The notes under the pieces are model-generated. The model saw nothing but the letters and a program-made list of their open reading frames with translations. It ran no database searches and was not told the origin of the DNA. Positions 49,611-61,170 of a stretch of 64,000 nt of DNA are shown here, one piece after another. The stretch's first letter is position 1. The number at the start of each line of letters is the position of its first letter. The position numbers were made by a program, and so were the translations under genes. Origin of the DNA: Delphinapterus leucas (lineage: Eukaryota; Chordata; Mammalia; Artiodactyla; Monodontidae); NCBI RefSeq assembly GCF_002288925.2, contig NW_022098069.1, forward strand, positions 79,604,919 to 79,668,918. Direction: 5' to 3'.

Positions 49611-52600
49611 ACAGATTTTACTTAGTTAGCTAGGTAGGTATATACGTAAATGGATAAGTAGACCTAGACAGGTTAGTTTTATTTTTTATATTTCTAAAAG
49701 GCCTACTTTCCAAATTCACTAATATATTTTTATAAAATTTTATTAAAAATTCTTTAAATTGATTCACATCTTATTTACCAAAAATCACAATAATTTTCAT
49801 GTTAATACCAATTATGACAGAGTAACTTTTTCCCTGATCATCTTATTAATCAATGTTATGTGGGCAGAGATTGAGAAAATATTGTCAGGGCCTACTATAT
49901 AGACTACCAGCATGTATAACTTGTTTGATCATAAGTTGAAAAAAGAAATTGAACTTTTTTTGATCATCATCTTTATGCCAAGTTCTGGGCTAGATTACTT
50001 ACATGAATGATACCCTGCCTAAAACAAAATTTCTTACAATGACTAATAGTCCTAGTGTTGTTAAATTATGTGAGTTGTGTACAATCAGTTAAATTTCAAT
50101 AATGGGATAATTGAGCTTAAACAAGTTATCTACAGATATTATAATTAAAGAAGCTTATCAGAAGAAAGCTAATACAGAAACAGGAAAGTTGAAAAGTGCT
50201 AAAATACAAACTGTCTAACAAACATACTGGTATTTTAACCTGTCACTGGGAATGTAATTTTTGAGCTCTGATTCCAGAATGGATGTCTTGCAAGGTATAT
50301 TCTTATGGGAAGTTAAGGTACTTAATATTTTTATTTTATGCATTATAGAATTGTTGAAATGGAATGAAAATAGTTGAAATTTCTAATTTGTATCTATCTT
50401 TAACTTTGGGGGTTATTACATGTGAAAATGTGATTTAGTTTAGCAGATATTTTCATAAGAAATGTCCATTATACATTTTAAAATATTTTGTTTCATTTAT
50501 ATGGAAAATTTACTGTTTTAGAAGTATTCTGCAAATCAGTGGCTGGATTAATGATGACTCACTGGGAAAAAAAGCAATCAATATAAATTATTGCAATGCA
50601 AAGTGAAAAAATATCCAAAATTCATAGTGAGTAAATATCTGGATTTTCCATTAAGAGGAAAAAATCTGAAATTTCTACTGTGTAATAAAACATAATCAGT
50701 TGTGAAGATATCTGAAATTCTATTTACTTACCTCTTGGATGGTGTATAAATTTTTACAAGGATCTGATGGTAATGCATCACAACTGAGGTTAGGTTTTTA
50801 TATCTACCAACATAATTCTAAGTATTTTTTGTAGTATCTTAGAAATATGTCTACTTCTACAAATGTATCTTTTAAAACTATACATGCAGTAGGTATAATG
50901 ACATACCTAACAAAAGAATGGCTTGTGTGAAAGATGTTTGTCTTGTCATATTACTAACTATAAAAAAACTCTATTGTTATCTATTAAAAGGAGTTCAGGA
51001 GCCTAGACACAAATGGATAGCTGGTTTATTCCCCCCCTGAAATCTCAGGCTATTTGAATTAATTTTGTTATTCCTGCAAATGTCGCCCAGTCAATTGAAA
51101 TGTTTATAGAATTTTACACTGCACAGAGGAAAGCAATCCAATCGGCAAAAAAAAATGTGGGCAAGATATTAGTGCTTGATCGTACGTTCAGAATTTTTAT
51201 GGATGTTAACTGTTGTTTATCATGCTATGCAGTGCCTGATACAACCCCCAATCCTGAAAATTGTCTTATCATGAATATATATAGGAGGTGATTCTCTTTT
51301 TCTCTGGATAGTAATTCTGTGTTTTCAACTATTAAAATGCACTGATTAGTGTATGGGTTCAGATTGACTTTTCCTGTTTAATCAAATGCTAGGGTATACA
51401 CTAACTAAATAGCATTAAACTAGAATACCTATTATGTTAAAATTGTTCCATGACTATGATGTAAGTGCGAAGGAAGAGGTGTTAATTCAGTTCACCAGCA
51501 GCTAACATCTGAGGCACCACAGGTTATAGTAGACTAATGATGGTCCCCAAGTCTGTCTCAAGGCCAAGATTTGAAATTTGGAATCTGTCTTTATTAATAT
51601 AAAAAAACGTATTTACTGCTTCTACCACCACTACTACTGCTAATATCTATCGTCACCAAGTGCTAGGATTTCCCAGGCAAGTGGATAATTGTGTATGTGC
51701 ATTAACTTATGTATCTCTAAAAAAGACTCTATTCTTTCTCTTTGCCTTACTGGACTTAGAGTATCATTGAAACTATGTTTATCCTAAGAGAGGGTATATA
51801 TGAGTTTACAGCTGACTTAACACTAACTCAAGGAAACATGAGCAGTGGGAAATGCATCTCTGTGTGTTGACAGAGTTGAATTGTTAAAGTTAACTCAGGA
51901 AAATTATAGATCTTACCCTACATAAAGGTTTACCAGTAATTCTAAAGTTGCAGGCATGTACTATGAACAGATATAACATATTTTTCCTGGAGAAACCCCA
52001 AAATAATATGCTGAAGCTCCCTTCAAAAGCTGTCTTTTTTCTCTGCATTTTTTTTTTTACTTTGGGAAAAAACAGACAATTTTTAAAATTATGTATGCAG
52101 ATCCACTGATATAGAGGGGAGATACTTTGGTCTTGCAATATCCTCATTTTATTCTCCATTAATTACACAGCCTATGTGACCACCCTTATTCTACATACTC
52201 CATAAATCTATAAGTTTCAGGTTTGTTTTCCATAAAAGATCTAAATAGGTACTTGTTTAACCTTATAAAAACATTTTATACACATGGCCTTCCACTTTGT
52301 AAATACTATTACTGTGTGTCAAGGGGTGGCCGATCAAGGTCATTCATTTCCCAAAAACTCCTGGCTAGGGAGGGATTGTGCATAGACCTGCTCAGGACCT
52401 TTTCCTCTCTGCTCTGTACCAAAGAGGGCAGACATTGAAGGGAAAAAATAAGATGATTCTCCCTTATTGTCAGAGCACCAAAAGCTATCAAGCATTGTTT
52501 AACTTGAACTTCTTTAGACTTTAATCTATACTGAGTAACTGAGACTCAAAGATAGGGGGATAATCCTGAGATGAGTTCAATTTTTATCTAAGGGTTAAAT

Positions 52601-53649
52601 GTCATGATTACTAGTGGTAGAGTTTAAAAGAAGATAATCACCCAGAGAGAATATATGACTTAGGTTAAGAGAGCTCAATTAGGAAACGTTGATTCCTATA
52701 AAAGATTTAACTTCTTAGGTACTTTTTCCTTGGATTGAGTGGATAATTTGACATAGTGTATTTTAAAAATACAACTACTACAATTTTTCCCTAAAGTATA
52801 ATGTACATCATCGTTTAAAACTTTAGTAAAATATTATACACTGAAACATTCTTGTGCACTAATTTTGTGGGACTAAAGAATCTGAGCAATACTGCAACAA
52901 GCAACTCTGGGCACCCACATATTCAGTTATCTGCTGCTCTATAGTGAAAGGAGTTATGACATCATATCAAGGGGATTTTGTTCCAGAACTCAAGACGGTA
53001 TCATCACTGATGTAATGAGCAGCCCTCAGTGGAGAAGACAGAGTCTGGAGAGAGCCATTTCCACTGGGAAAATCAGGAGAAGAATATAGTAGCCCTGATT
53101 TTTTTCCAAAAATAAATCAGCAGAACATGACCTCTGAAAGGGAGAGGAGTGACTAAAATATGGGTTATGTATTTTTTCAGTCTCCTTGATTTATTTGTAA
53201 TGATTTTGATAAATTAAAAATCAATTTATTATTTTTATGTCATCTACCCTAGAGAACCATTTGATTAGAGAAAGTAGTTGATGCTAAGAATGAAAGAGGG
53301 AAGCTAGTATGTATTACGTGTATTGTGATATATAAGACCTGTTCTCAAGTTGTCAACTAATTTATGGTTCCCTTCTTCTATTTCTTCATTCACACTTCTA
53401 TTTTCAACATTAATTTGCATATGCAGATGCATCTGTCCTATTATGTGAGATAAATTAGAAGCAGCTAACTTATTGAAAACATACAGAAAGAAATTCTACT
53501 AATAATACATGCAATAAATTAGGTATAAGCTCTGGATATGATGTCCAGATTTGGATATGTAGAATTGTGGGTTTCAAGGAAGGATAGGATCTTGTAAGAT
53601 ACATAGTGAATATATGAAAAAATTTATTTATATACTCAATATATGCGAA
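49611..53649. other. AT-rich stretch, nothing assigned
   Basis: About 4 kb without a recognisable gene or repeat. The largest frames are 60-89 codons and unrecognised. Confidence 0.4.
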
Positions 53650-54890
53650 ACCTAAAAATAAATTAAGAAAACAATTCTATTTCTAATAGCATCAAAAACA
53701 TAATATTTGGAACAACTTTAACAAAAGAAGTCTAAAACTTTACACTGAAAACTAGAAAGCATTGTTGAAGAAATTAAAGGAAACTTAAATAAGTAGAAAG
53801 ATATTCTATGTTTATGGTTCAGAAGACAATGTTAGTAGATGGCAATACATCCCAAATTATCTACAGATTCAATGATATCCCTTTCAAAATATCTGCCAAG
53901 TTTGCAGAAATTATCTAACTGACCCTAAAACTAATACAGAAATACAAGGAACCCAGAATAGTAAAAACAATCTTGAAAAAGAGAAAAAAAAGAAAAACAA
54001 AATTGGAGCCTCACACTTCTGATTTCAAACCTACTACACAGCTGCAGTAACACCAAAAGCAAAAGCAATAAAACTATATATATATATATATATATATAAT
54101 AGACTTTTCCAGAAGTAAAGACTTCTATGTTGCAAATGATACCATCAAAAGGTGAAAGACAACTCACAGAATGGAAGAAAATATTTGCAAATCATATTAT
54201 CTGATAAGGAACTATTATCCAGCATCTATAAAGAACTCTTACAACTCAATAATAAAGAGATAAATACCTTAATTATGGGAAATGATATGAATAGACATTT
54301 CTCCAAAAAGGTATATAATATGAATATATAAATTTGTTCATCATATTTAGTCATTAGCACAATGCAAGTTGAAATCACAATTAGATACCGCTTCTCACCT
54401 ACTAGAAATGCAGCAGTCAAAATGTCAGTGCTGGTAAGGATACAAAGAAATTAGAACCTCATATATTGTTAATGGGGATGCAAAATCGTGCATTTAGTTA
54501 TTTTTTAGCTTGAATCTGGCGCCTTAGACCACTCGGCCATCCTGACAGCCTTTGTGCACTTACTTTTGAAAAAGATTGGCAGTTCTTCAAAAAGTTAAAG
54601 TTAAAAGTTTAACCCAAGAGAAATAAAAATATATGCCCACAAAAATATGTGTGCATACATGTTCATAACAGAATTATTCATAATAGCCAAAGATAATAGC
54701 CAAATAGCCAATAGCCATAATAGCCAAAATAGTCATCTCTTGTCTTGAGATGGAAGTGTGCTAAAATTTGATTGCTGTAATGGTTCAGGACTCTGTGAAT
54801 ATACTACAAAAAAATTACATTGTGCACTTTAAAAATATGAATTGGATGTTATATAAATTATATCTCAGTAAAGCTATTGCTTTTCCTTTT
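53650..54890 (+). mobile_element. Ancient L1M LINE fragment, ORF2 end and 3' end
   Basis: 'agcatcaaaaacataatatt', 'cctcacacttctgatttcaa', 'gaatagacatttctccaaaa', 'gattggcagttcttcaaaaa' and the terminal 'attgtgcactttaaaaatat' follow L1M ORF2 and 3' UTR. Frames are destroyed. A (TA)n tract (54075-54098) and a tRNA-like insertion (54497-54553) interrupt it. Confidence 0.85.
54505..54546 (-). pseudogene. tRNA-Leu(CAA) 5' fragment, retroposed
   Basis: The minus strand begins GTCAGGATGGCCGAGTGGTC and continues through TAAGGCGCCAGATTCAAG. This is the 5' half of the nuclear tRNA-Leu(CAA) gene: acceptor-strand start, the complete D-arm, and the anticodon arm 5' side with CAA anticodon. Only one base (T for C at position 32) differs from the human sequence I remember. 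The next bases, GCTAA, agree with the start of the intron in that tRNA gene and then run into A-rich sequence. The 3' half (variable arm, T-arm, B box) is absent, so it cannot make a tRNA. It lies in a 57-bp insertion in an old L1 flanked by near-identical 9-mers, gtgcattta (54488-54496) and gtgcactta (54554-54562). Confidence 0.85.
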
Positions 54891-54904
54891 TAAAGACCAT
54901 TAGA

Positions 54905-55461
54905 GTGTAAAAATACAAACTACATTTTGGAGAAGATATTTTAAATATAAATAACTGTAAAGAATTTGTGCACAAAATGCAACCCATCCTCTCTGAACAA
55001 CACCTGTAAATCAGTAAAGGAAAAATCAACAGAAAAAAACTGAACAAAAGACGGGAGCAAATGGTTTCTAAAAGAGGATATTCAAATGGTCAAAAAAGAT
55101 GTTATAACGGTGCTCAACCTCGTTGTTCATCAGGGAATTGCAAATTAATTATGAGATACAACTTCATATAAACCAGAATATCTCCCCCCAAAGTTGGAAA
55201 TACCCAAAGTAAGCAAGCGAAGATAACTCTCATACAAAGGTAATAAAAGTATAAATTGATATAAGTACTTTGGGGAACTTTCTGACATTATCTACCAATT
55301 TTTACATATGTAGACTTGAGGAACCAGCAATTTCTTATACAAAATAAGAGAAATGAACTGTAATGTTTATAACTGTATAATTCACAGATGTCCCAGTTTG
55401 AAAACAACAATGTCTCCATCACCAATACAAGGGATAGATGATTTGTGATACATTCACAGTG
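54905..55461 (+). mobile_element. Ancient L1M LINE fragment, left part
   Basis: 'gaggatattcaaatggtcaa', 'gggaattgcaaattaattat' and 'gatttgtgatacattcacag' follow L1M ORF2 3' sequence. It is broken at 55461 by a MaLR insertion and resumes at about 56129 with 'ggaatactatgcaggagtga'. Confidence 0.75.
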
Positions 55462-56128
55462 TGCTATGGTCTGAGTGTTTGTGTCCTGCACCCCCAAATG
55501 CACATGTTGAAATCCTAATGTCCAATGTGATGGTATTCAGAGGTAAGGCATTTGGGAGGTGCTAAAGTCATGAGGGTAGAGCCTTCATGAATGGGATTAG
55601 TGCCCTTATAAATGAGACCCAGAGAGCGTGCTAACCTCTTTTCACCATATGAGGACAAAGCAAGAAGGTGCCAGTTATGAACAATGAAGAAGGCCCTGCC
55701 CTCACCAGAATGTGACCACGCTGGGAGCCTTGGTTTTGGACTTCCCAGCCTCCAGAACTGGAGAAATAAATTTCTCTTTATAACCTACCCAGTCTGTGGT
55801 GTTTTATTTTAGCAGCCCAAACAGACTAAGACAGAAAATTGGTACTGAAAAGTGGAGGTGCTGTAACAAAGACCTAAAAATGTGGAAGCCACTTTGGAAC
55901 TGGGTAATGGGCAGAGACTGAGAGAGTTTTGAGGCACATGCTAGGAAAAGGCTCCAGTGCCATGAATAAACTGTAAAAGGTGATTCTCATGAGGGCTGAG
56001 AAGGAGAGGAGGAGAGCCTTAGAGAAAGTCTCAGGCTTCTTGGAGAGTACCTAAATGGTCATGAATAGATTGCTGGTAGACCTATGGACAGTAAAGGTCA
56101 TTCTGATGAGGCCTCAGTTGGAAATGGA
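55462..56128 (+). mobile_element. MaLR element: MLT1-type LTR plus start of internal region
   Basis: The LTR (about 55462-55833) has 'gcacatgttgaaatcctaat', 'gggattagtgcccttataaa', 'cttcccagcctccagaactg' and 'gcagcccaaacagactaaga'. It is followed by a MaLR internal start (55834-56128) with 'gaaaattggtactgaaaagt' and 'ggaagccactttggaactgg'. The rest of the internal region and the 3' LTR are missing. Frames code for nothing. Confidence 0.85.
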
Positions 56129-56170
56129 ATACTATGCAGGAGTGAAAAGAAACACATCTCTGCTGTGCCC
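56129..56170 (+). mobile_element. Continuation of the split L1M
   Basis: 'ggaatactatgcaggagtga' is the sequence that normally follows the 'tacattca' at the left edge of the MaLR insertion. Confidence 0.65.
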
Positions 56171-57000
56171 TGGATCAGATCATCATTAGCTGATATGGTT
56201 CACCTGATTACTTTAGACCTGACTTAGTTTTGACTTTTATATTTTTACTGATCCCAACTTTACAATGTTAACAACGTAGAAAAATCATTTTATTCACTTA
56301 TGACAAACAAAAGGTTTTTTTGTTTGTCATATTCATTTTGTTTGACTATTCGTTTTTACCTGAAAATTCCACAAAATTAAATTTCGATTAACATCTACAA
56401 GAAATCATTACTAATACCAGTAAGTAGGTGGGTTTACAGAAGGACAGGTATGACAGACCCTGACAGTAGTTCTTGAGATAATCATGCTATTTTGTCTGTT
56501 GATTTGTTATTGAATTATTTAAAAAGATCATATGGGAACTATTATTTTCATATTTTGGGGAATTTTTGAGGACATTTCTCTGTAGCTCTCTTTTTGTCTA
56601 TTTCTCTACCTGTCTCTGCAATATATGACAAGTTTTGGAGGTATTTATGCTACCTTAAATGAAAAGAATGCTTTCCTTCCTTCTCTTATTATTTGGCACT
56701 GTTAAAATTTGACTACCAGATTAATTTATACATTAAAAATGTTGAATACTTTACCCTTGAATCATTAAAATCACTGACGTTTTTACTTTTTTGAGGAGAA
56801 ATTATCACGTTGATTTTTTTAAATTCCTACAGTTATTTTTATATTTTAGTTTTGTGATGCCTTAGAGAAATTTTAGCCTTTTCAGAAACAGCTGTAAGAT
56901 TTGTTTTATTTTTGCTGTTTTACTATACTTTAAATAATTTATTATGATATTTATGTATAATATTATCATTTATATTTTTGTTATGATTACTTTGTTACTT
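56171..57000. other. AT-rich stretch, nothing assigned
   Basis: No gene or repeat recognised. Confidence 0.4.
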
Positions 57001-57016
57001 AAAAAGTAGCTTCTCA

Positions 57017-57199
57017 GGGACTTCCCTGGTGGTCCAGTGGGTAAGACTCCATACTCCCAATGCAGGGGGCCCAGGTTCTATCCATCCGGTCAGGGAACTA
57101 GATCCTGCAGGCATGCCTGCTGCAATGAAGATCCCACGTGCCACAAATAAGACCTGGTGCAGCCAAAATAAATAAATATTTTTAAAAAAATAAAAGAAT
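57017..57199 (+). mobile_element. tRNA-derived SINE (CHR-1/Bov-tA-like)
   Basis: Head 'gggacttccctggtggtcca', diverged Pol III B-box region, 3' part 'gacctggtgcagccaaaata' and an A/T-rich tail. A perfect 16-bp target-site duplication 'aaaaagtagcttctca' lies at 57001-57016 and 57200-57215. Confidence 0.94.
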
Positions 57200-57215
57200 A
57201 AAAAGTAGCTTCTCA

Positions 57216-58439
57216 AGTTTCATTCTTAGTCTCTTCTTTATGGACTAATAAAGTTGTTTTTTTTTTGAGTAAAACTTTGGTTTTCTCCAATAAGGCATTT
57301 TCCTCCAAAGAATAACGACTTAATTGTTTTTGTACAAAGAATAAATGCTTAAAATAAAAAAAATGTGAAATAATAAGCAAATAATGATCATAATAATAAG
57401 TAATAGTGAGAAATATAAAAAGAAAATAAATCCTTTCTATTTGCTCAGGAAACAATATTCATGAATATTGCCTACATTGATTATTCTTGGGTATGGAATA
57501 TATGCACATATATATATTTACTAAATATCATTTTCAGGAATTTAATAGAAAAGAAAAATAAAGTGAAACTGAATAACAAACTACAAAGTTAGATAGATAA
57601 ATAGAGATGTAGATATAACTAGATAATGAAAAAGACAAAATTTTAAAACCACTATTTTAGGAACATTTGAATATTGAATCATATATTATTTTCAACTTTA
57701 TATACAAATGTGACTTCTTCAACATGAAATAAAGTCACCATGTGTATATTTTAGCCTTATGGATTTTTCCTTTATCCTTAAAATTAAAAATAAAATGTTC
57801 AGCAAATTCTTACACTACTTGTGTGTGTGTAAGTTGTGAGGAGGGTGTACTGGAGAGGGTTTAATATTTTCCATTAATTGCCTTGTAATTGGTAGACTCT
57901 CATTTTGTAGGTTCATGGGGGTTTTCAGATCATTAATTTGTTTTTCTTAATTTTACTTTCACAATTACGTTCTTCCATCTACACTATGCTTTCTTTCTGG
58001 AATTTATCTCATATAGGTACTGGATCTTCTGAATGTACTCTTTGCTTCTCATCATTTTGTTTATCCTGTTAATATCCTTTTTACTTACATAGGAGAATTT
58101 ACCTGCTGTGCATATAATAGACTCACTCAGTTTCTAGCTGTATCAAATCTGCAAGCCACTATTCTATTTGATAATCCTGCTTTATGTATTAAATTGATTT
58201 TTCTCTGCACTCTTTAATTGAACAGTACTGTCACAAGTACACCCATTAGTCTCCAGCCTGCTGTAATAGCCTACATTACACAGCCTGCTGTCCCTTCCCA
58301 CCTTAGTCTGAGTTTACTACTATCACCTCTTGCTCTCTGTATTAGCATCACCATGCCTCCCAGAATTGTCTCTGCATTTACTATTTGCCCTGATTATGCT
58401 GTCATGTTGTCTACTTTGCCTCCAGTCTAAATTTGGAGC
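57216..58439. other. AT-rich stretch, nothing assigned
   Basis: No gene or repeat recognised. Confidence 0.4.
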
Positions 58440-58640
58440 TTGTATTAGTCACAGCTCTCCAGGGAAACAGAACCAATACGATGTGTTTATATAAAGAGAT
58501 TTATTTTAAGCAATTGGCTTATGCATTTATGGGGACAAAGTCCAAAACTTGCAGGATAGGCTGTCAGGCTGAGCCTCCTTCAAAACAAGGAAAGCAGTTG
58601 AGTCATGATTTCTCCAAGCATTTCATGACAATTAAAATCA
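58440..58640 (-). mobile_element. Ancient interspersed repeat fragment, same family as 32335
   Basis: 'ttagtcacagctctccaggg' then 'gaaacagaaccaatacgatg' and 'agatttattttaagcaattg' is the inverted 3' end of the repeat at 32335. Confidence 0.55.
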
Positions 58641-58644
58641 GCAA

Positions 58645-60215
58645 TTTCAAAAAGAGCAATTAGGCAAGAAAAATAAATAGAAGGCATCCAAATTGGAAAT
58701 TAAGAAGTAAAATTATCTTTTCTCAAATGATATGATTTTACACATAAAAAACCCTAAGGATTACACACACAAACACACATAGACACAACAGTTAGACCTA
58801 AGAAATGTATTCAGGAAGTTTCAGGATACAAAATCAGCACACGAAATTCAGTTGCATCTCTATACAAACAATGAAAACTACAAAAAGAGAATTAAGAAAA
58901 CAATTCCTCTTACAAGAACATCAAAAGGAGCAAACTACTCAGGAATAAATTTAATCAAGGAAGTGAACAACTTGTATGATGAAAACTACAAAACATTGAT
59001 GAAAGTAATTAAATGTAAATAATGAATAAATGGAAAGACATTCCCATGTCCATGAACTGGAAGACTTAATATGGTTAAGATGTCAGTATTACCCAAAGAG
59101 ATTTACAGATTCAATCCCTATTGAAATCCCAATGATATTCTTTGCAGATACATAGAAGCTCATCCTAAAATTTATATGGAATCTCAAGGGATGTTGAATA
59201 GTCAAAATATTCTTGAAAAGGAAGAAAAAAGTTGGTGAAAGCAATCATACTTCCTGGTTTCAAAACTTTTCACAAAACTACAGTAATCAAAACAGGATAG
59301 TACTGGCATAAAGACAACTTCGAAGATGAATGGAATGGATGGAATAGAGAACCCAGTAAGTAATAAATCCTCACATACATAATTACACAATTTTTGACAA
59401 AGGCGCCAAGATAATTAAAAAGGGAAAACAGGGCTTCCCTTGTGGCACAGTGGTTGAGAGTCCGCCTGCCGATGCAGGGGACACGGGTTCGTGCCCCGGT
59501 CCGGGAAGATCCCACATGCCGCGGAGCAGCTGGGCCCGTGAGCCATGGCTGCTGGGCCTGCGCGTCCGGAGCCTGTGCTCCGCAACGGGAGAGGCCACAA
59601 CAGTGAGAGGCCCACGTACCGCAAAAAAAAAAAGGGAAAACACAGTCAAATGTTGCTAGGAAAACTGGGTATATTATTACAAAAAATAAATTTGGACCCT
59701 TATTTTATACTATATACAAAAATTAATTAAAAATAGATCAAATTCCTAAACTTCAGAGCTAAACTATAAAACTCTTAGAAGACAATAAAAGAGAAAAGCT
59801 CTATGAAAAATCTTTAGTCTTAAAAAGGAATGAAATTCTGATACATGCTGCAACATAGATGATACCTTGATGATATGACGCTAAGCAAAATAAGCTAGAT
59901 ACAAAAGGACAAATGTCGTAGGATTCCACTTACATGAGATACTTAGAATAGGCCAAATTCACAGACACAGAAAGTAAAATAGTAGTTACCAAAGACTGAA
60001 GAGAGGGGAAATGGGGCATTGTTGTTTAATTGACACCGAATTTCTGTGATGATAATAATGTTCTGATAAAAAGTGTTCTGGAAATGTATAGTGATGATGG
60101 TTACACAATAATGTGAAGGTACTTAATGCCACTGAACTGTACATTTAAAAAGGGTTAAAATGGTGAATTTATATTATATATTTTACCAGTGAAAATAAAT
60201 AAGATTATGCCTTTT
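58645..60215 (+). mobile_element. Ancient L1M LINE fragment with 3' end
   Basis: 'tttcaggatacaaaatcagc', 'ttcctggtttcaaaactttt', 'gtactggcataaagacaact', 'ataggccaaattcacagaca' and the terminal 'aactgtacatttaaaaaggg' follow L1M ORF2 and 3' UTR. A large internal piece is missing at about 59820. A SINE interrupts it at 59431. Confidence 0.85.
59431..59632 (+). mobile_element. CHR-type SINE inside L1M
   Basis: GC-rich CHR body with head 'gggcttcccttgtggcacag' and a short A-tail. A 10-bp target-site duplication 'agggaaaaca' lies at 59421-59430 and 59633-59642. Open frames on both strands are passengers. Confidence 0.96.
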
Positions 60216-60379
60216 TCTACTCTTTCTTTGCTTCATAAATTAGATTACTATCAGAATAAGGGATAATATAAGAAAGAGTAACCTGAATGATTCATTGACT
60301 GCTAACTTTTCATTCTGTAAATTAGAATAATAAGTTTCTAAGGTCCAGATTACATCCCTGCCACCCCTACCCTTCCCTT

Positions 60380-60640
60380 CTCATTCCTGATCTCCCTTAT
60401 CCAGCTTTATTCATTTCCAGAGCTTCTATCATCTAAAATACTCTACAATGTATTTATTCATCATATTGTATTTTTCTCCCCACTAAGCGCCACAAAAACT
60501 AGAGTTTTTTATTTTGTTCACAGTTTTATTATTAGATTTTAAAGTAGCATCTGCTCTATCATCAGCACTTAGAACAGTACCTGTTATATAGTAAGCACTC
60601 AATAAACATATGATGAATTAATGGATTTATCTGAGATCTT
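60380..60640 (+). mobile_element. L2 LINE 3' fragment
   Basis: 'agcacttagaacagtacctg' followed by 'atagtaagcactcaataaac' and 'gatgaattaatgg' is the L2 3' terminus. Confidence 0.75.
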
Positions 60641-60948
60641 AGAGATTACATATTGTACTGTTTAGAAATAATAATTTGATGTCGATCAACCCAGTCTTTG
60701 TCAATGAGTAGCTGAGTGTCCCTTCCCTCAGTTCCTTCATCTGATAGAGTTGCAAGGAGATTGAACTGTGATGTACATTTTAAGAACTTTGCCCCATACC
60801 TAATGCACATTGAATTTTCTCTAAGAGGTAGCTGTTCTTACTGTTGGCTATATATTTCAAATACACATCTCTGTTAGAAAACAATATTATTTAGTTTTTA
60901 TTTTTAAGAGAGTAGGGCTTCAGCAAGTATAACAAGAGTGTGTATATG
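60641..60948. other. Unassigned stretch
   Basis: Possibly another MIR/L2 scrap; nothing definite. Confidence 0.35.
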
Positions 60949-61170
60949 CAGTTGATTTTTGAACAACATAGGTTTGAATTGCACAGGTCCACTTACATGT
61001 GTTTTGTAAAAAAAATAAATGCATACTGTAGTACTACCTAGTTCCAGGTTGGTTGAATTTGTGGATGTGGAATCCTGGATACAGAGGGCCAGTGTAAAAT
61101 TATATGCAGATTTTCCAGTGAGTGGAGAATCAACGTGCCCCTAAACCTTGTGTTGTTCAAGGGCCAACTG
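60949..61170. mobile_element. Tigger-family MITE (MER2-like)
   Basis: The 222-bp unit has inverted ends: 'cagttgatttttgaacaaca' at the left and 'tgttgttcaagggccaactg' at the right. It is followed by TA; the left TA has decayed to TG. The internal sequence is far too short for a transposase. Confidence 0.85.

Noticed and set aside
54505..54546. Functional tRNA-Leu gene
   Set aside because: Only the 5' half is present; no T-arm, B box or acceptor 3' strand.
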